Below are positions 60,206 to 64,000 of a DNA stretch of 64,000 bases, one piece after another. The notes under the pieces are model-generated. The model was not told the DNA's origin, ran no database searches, and worked only from the letters and a program-made list of their open reading frames with translations. The stretch lies in assembly GCA_947179485.1 (NCBI GenBank), contig CAMXBY010000011.1, positions 150,023 to 214,022 on the forward strand, in the 5' to 3' direction. This DNA is from Allacma fusca (lineage: Eukaryota; Arthropoda; Collembola; Symphypleona; Sminthuridae). The number at the start of each line of letters is the position of its first letter. The stretch's first letter is position 1. Both the position numbers and the translations under genes were made by a program.

Positions 60206-60870
60206 ATTGCAATACTTGGATGTGATACGGATCAAACTGTAAGTTAATTAAGCACAACCATTTTGTTTGTCAAAAGTTTAAAACGATTATATATTATTTT
60301 TCGAACATGGTATGTACAATTTAGAGGGAAATGCAAGAACCTACCCCTAAAGACCATCTAGAGTGTATGGTTCAGTCAGAATTACACGAGTTGTTCCACC
60401 AAGTTTATTTTTGCTGATGTTGCTTTGAAAAATGAATTAATTCAAACTGACTTAACATTTTTAGATTTTGCATAATCAATTTTAATTTGTATGTATTAAA
60501 TAATAAATTCCCATTCCCACAATATTATGACAACTATTTCAAAAACGCCAATAAAAATATTCTATACAAAAAATTCTGTCTGTATGGTTGAGCTGCGTTA
60601 ATTTCAATGCATTAAAATTTCTTTGCATTGTTTGGGCATTCTTGCCAGCAGTAGTTAGTTACTCACAAGGATCATAATCAAAATATCAAGTTTGCATTAA
60701 GATTTATTGCATCTTTGATATGCGCAAACACATGCCAAAATCTTGTCATCGAACATAGTTGTAAAACTAAAATCTGAAATTTAAAACGGCAAAACACATT
60801 TATTACTTCACAGATGTTTACCTGTGGACTATTTGAGCAATAAGCAAAGTTCAGTTCGGTAAATCCAAAG
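60206..60870. other. Spacer downstream of small-protein gene 3
   Basis: 3' UTR with AATAAA at 60,502, then AT-rich sequence. No convincing gene on either strand. Confidence 0.5.
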
Positions 60871-60879
60871 TTTGAATTT

Positions 60880-61295
60880 ATATTAAAAATTATGGGAGTT
60901 GTTGCTTTTTTGCCTGCGGGTACGCCCTTTTTAGGATTTACAGCCGAAAAAATTATCGATCCATTTATTTTACGGATTTTGTGAAAAAAATGGGTCCGTA
61001 CATAGTTCCAACACAAAAAGACACCAAAATAAACTATTTTTTAAATTCTGAATTATGTCGATTTGAAATCCTCATGTATGAGCCTTAACGATTTTTAGTC
61101 TAAAAAAATATCAATTCATTTATTTTACGGATTTTGTCTATAAAATGTGACTATGCATACCTTTCTACATAATGTAAAAAAATAAACTATTTTTAAAAAT
61201 TCCGGAACATATCGATTTTTTAGCTGTATGCATGCGCCTTCAAAGATTTCCAGTCGAATAAATTGTTGATGTATTTATTTTACGAGTTTTAAACA
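60880..61295 (+). repeat. Short relict array of three satellite monomers
   Basis: Three degraded monomers with cores at 60,962 (CATTTATTTTACGGATTTT), 61,117 (same) and 61,272 (TATTTATTTTACGAGTTTT), spaced exactly 155 bases, in the same orientation as the main array. Associated GGTACG/GTATGAG and GTCTAAAAAAATATC segments are also recognisable. This shows that the monomer family occurs outside the big array. Confidence 0.85.
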
Positions 61296-61672
61296 ACTGT
61301 TCTATCTGTATTTTGAGAAACTATATAGTCTGCCTCCATTGATAAAATGTCTTGGGGTACCCTGATCCCGATTGGATCCATAAGTTTGTAAACTCGTGTT
61401 TGTAGACGCAGCAGTTTTTTGTGCTCAATGTGGATGAATATGCTCGTTAATTTTGCAGGCGTTAGTTAATTGCCAAAACGGCACAATAATTGAGTTTTGC
61501 GAGCGTTGATGGGCCAAATGCGGCCCTGCGCATAGTTTATGTATTTGCAATGTTATAGGTTATAGGTTAGGTTCCAGGGTCCAGGGTAGGTGTGTTTAGG
61601 TTAAGTTGGGTTATAGGAAAGCTGAGGTCGGGAAAGTTTGCAATTTGCTGGAAAGAGGTTGAGAAACTTTAT
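61296..61672. other. Spacer with short TTAGG-like words
   Basis: Unique sequence between the relict monomers and element copy C. Near 61,555-61,615 there are irregular TTATAGGTTAGG / TTTAGGTTAAG words, too few and too imperfect to call telomeric repeat. No gene seen. Confidence 0.4.
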
Positions 61673-62700
61673 GCCAGAACAGTTAAGTTCAGAGATCAGT
61701 TTTGTCGTTATTGCACAGACATTTGGTGGCATGATGTATTCAAATAATGTCTAGTTCACATAAAGATTCAAGATTCAATGCTGGATTTCACGTCAAAATA
61801 TTCAATGAGAAACTTGGTACATTTAGTACAACTTTGACATTGTTTGACAACAATTTCAAGCATTTCAACTTTTGTTCAAGTTTATATTCTTTTGTTAAAC
61901 CTCTATCAGATGAAAAATCGCGACTAATTATTCAAATTATGTTCAACATGTCAAAAAGGATTTTTTTATCGTTTTAGGCATTACATATTTACACCACTTT
62001 GCATTACTTTGCAAAATGTTTAAAAACTAGTTATGATCCAGACAAGTATTTCATTTTACAATTGTAGTTGGGGAAATACTAAATCACGATAAACTAATTT
62101 TACATGCAATATTTAAAATATATCTGCTGTCACTGTGGACATGACACAAGGGAATGATGTTTAAAACGACTTGATAATTAACTGAAATTTAGAGTTATCT
62201 AGCTGATTTCTTATATTAAAGTTTTTCCATAAATATTATTTGGCCTTGTTTCTCCTTCATAGAATTACTATTGTTTTTTGATGCACTGCTGTTATTTTCA
62301 CCAATTTTTGTTTGAATTAACGACATATTACTGCATAAAAGTTGGTTATTTTGCAAATTCCCCCTAATCTGACAATAATTTGGATAAAATGATGATACCG
62401 AATTTTGTATATTTTTTTGGAATACATTTTATTTACACTTGGCATGTCATAATTGATTTCCGACAATGTCTAACGTAACCAGAAAATGTTTTGAAAATTA
62501 GCATGACCCACAAGTTATAGCGGGTGACTATAGCCTGCATGATGTCAACAATACTTTTGTTTGGGACATTTATTTTTGCTCTCGAAATCATCTAAATGCT
62601 TGATTTGTGCTCAATTTCTGTTGGAGAAGCGAGTTTTTGCCGTGGTATGTCAAATTCTTAAAAATATTTGATATGAAAAAAACTTATGACTAAAGTTTTT
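61673..62700 (+). repeat. Dispersed ~0.9 kb element, copy C
   Basis: Aligns by eye with copy A over its whole length: AGTTCAGAGATCAG near 61,686, TTACAATTGTAGTTGGGGAAATACTAAATCA near 62,056, GATGATACCGAATTTTGTATATTTTT near 62,390 and CCGACAATGTCTAACGTAA near 62,459. It has extra sequence near its start compared with A. The small frame seen in copies A and B is broken here by stops. It ends just before the kinase start, so it may include that gene's promoter. Confidence 0.75.
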
Positions 62701-62774
62701 GGAAAATTAATGTTAATCCTACATGTCGTCATTAAATTTCCATTTTTGCTTTTTTCGTTTTTAGTGTTTCAGTT

Positions 62775-64000
62775 ATGGATTTATCCGGATTTTTCATAGA
62801 AGGTGCCATTGGAGGTGGGGGGTTTGGCCAAATTTTCCTGGTCCAGAACACTGTGACCAAGAAACAGTTTGCCTTGAAACGGCAAGCATTCAAGTTGGGT
62901 GATGCAGATTTTGACTTGGCTCAAATCCAGCTGGAGCTGCAAATTCACACCCAGGGTGATCCCAATTTCTTTGTCAAGGCTTTTGCAGCTTGGGATCACG
63001 GGGACAGCTGCTACATGCTCCTCGAACGAATGATTGGTAAGATTTGCGTTTAAAAAATAGTTTTTGCAACATTTAATTAAACTTATTCTACGACTCAATT
63101 TTATTTGTTGAATGTAATTTATCTTCTAGGGGACATTACAATTCTCCGTGAGGTAAACGAACACCAGCTGGTTAGCATTGTTCACCAGGTTTGCAAGGCA
63201 ATAACCTATCTATATGGATGTGGCTATGTGCACCGCGATCTGAGGCCGCAGAATCTTTTGGTGGACAACATGTTCAACGTCAAGCTGTCAGACTTTGGGA
63301 TCTGCGTAAAATCGAGTGTAATCATTATTTACTCTATTGTGTGTTTTGTGTTCGTTTGATCAATTTAATCGTTTTTTAAATATTATGTTGTACAGTTTAA
63401 CCCTCGGGGTGTTCTATGTGGAACTCCGGGCTACATGGCGCCTGAAAGTGTCCTGAAGACGGTTTACTCGGAACAATCTGATTGGTTTTCCTTTGGCTTG
63501 ATTATCCGCTACTTTATAACGGGAGGTCAACATTACACTTTTAAGTCATATGAGGAGGCAGCAAAGCATTGGGCAAATCCGGACATGGATGTTTCACTGG
63601 ACTTGATTGAAATACCAGAATGGCGAGATTATGTGGCAAAATTCGTCGTCCGAACAGTCAGTGACCGCAACAGCTACAAATCTTCTCTGAAAAATCTTGA
63701 CCAAATTCACCCCATGCTGTTAAACTTTGGTTCAAACAGTAAGCCTTTTTCAACCTTAGTTTGTGGTTTCATGTGTTGCAATATCTCTAGTCATTTGGCA
63801 AAGGTGTTTATAGTTATTATTTTCTATTGTAGTCCAGACACATGGTCATGTAACTTTGCGCGCTAGACAAATCGAGCCGTGCACCCGTGTGAACGTTGTT
63901 GTCAAGAACGATCACCCCGAGCTGTACAAAATGAAAGCTGGTGTCCTCCGAGCAAGCAATAATGGTCGCCCTTGTAAAGCCGCAAGAAACGACGGAGGAA
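62775..64000 (+). CDS. Protein kinase with a C-terminal extension, truncated by the window end
   Basis: Exons 62,775-63,036, 63,130-63,317, 63,396-63,738 and 63,833 onward are joined by GT/AG introns of 93, 78 and 94 bp. The catalytic domain is complete: glycine loop GGGGFGQIFLV (residues ~13-23), ATP-binding Lys in FALKRQ, helix-C Glu in QLELQIH, catalytic loop VHRDLRPQN, Mg-binding SDFGI, and GTPGYMAPE. Catalytic Asp and Asn are present, so activity is expected; the Ser/Thr-kinase Lys of RDLKP is Arg here. After the C-lobe a fourth exon encodes a further domain (GHVTLRARQIEPCTRVNVVV, continuing past KMKAGVLRAS) that I do not recognise and that runs off the window. The short activation segment suggests a stand-alone Ser/Thr kinase of casein-kinase or WNK-like build, but subfamily is uncertain. 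The start ATG follows an acceptor (TTTTTAG). Confidence 0.82.

Noticed and set aside
60678-61016. 112-codon minus-strand frame
   Set aside because: Lies partly across a decayed satellite monomer and resembles the antisense satellite frames.
62781-63098. 105-codon minus-strand frame
   Set aside because: Antisense of the first kinase exon and its intron.
1-64000. tRNA or rRNA genes
   Set aside because: No cloverleaf-like A/B box pairs or rRNA segments were recognised by eye; a tRNAscan or Infernal run would be decisive.

Overview
The window is nuclear DNA of a eukaryote, most likely an invertebrate animal. The evidence is many short spliceosomal introns (about 54-125 bp, a few longer) with GT/AG borders, AATAAA polyadenylation signals, AT-rich spacers, a large satellite array and a hAT-type DNA transposon. 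The species cannot be named from the sequence.

Layout: bases 1-480 are unique flank with a small GC-rich block. Bases about 481-42,952 are one AT-rich satellite array on a ~156-160 bp monomer, all in one orientation. Its left edge is diverged. The interior is built from higher-order units of 3 (467 bp), 6, 7 and 8 monomers, and these are copied again as a ~6.6 kb super-repeat and other block duplications. An island of edge-type monomers sits in the middle at 33.2-35.9 kb. I see no real genes in the array; its many 62-63 codon frames are by-products of the repeat.

From 42.95 kb to the end the DNA is a compact, plus-strand gene cluster. It holds four paralogues of the TATA-binding-protein (TBP) core fold at 44.9, 46.8, 51.0 and 52.2 kb, one of them apparently frameshifted. 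It also holds three paralogues of an unrecognised small-protein family (48.5, 54.7 and 59.1 kb) with identical intron positions and exon lengths, an unrecognised basic protein (57.6 kb), a protein kinase with a C-terminal extension cut by the window end (62.8 kb), and an N-lobe kinase fragment (53.1 kb). A 944-bp hAT-type MITE with a perfect 8-bp target duplication lies in the inferred first intron of the 57.6 kb gene. A ~0.9 kb dispersed element occurs three times (43.0, 53.8 and 61.7 kb), and each copy follows satellite or decayed satellite monomers.

The most interesting signal is a 22-nt motif (RGAGCAGAC, six variable bases, GTCCACTC) just upstream of, or inside, the inferred non-coding first exon of genes from different families: two of the small-protein genes, the basic-protein gene, one or two TBP-like genes and the kinase fragment. 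This suggests the cluster shares a promoter class. Because the same cluster encodes TBP-like factors, one possible reading is a lineage-specific transcription module in which TBP relatives serve a dedicated core promoter. That link is inference; the gene structures and the motif are visible in the sequence.
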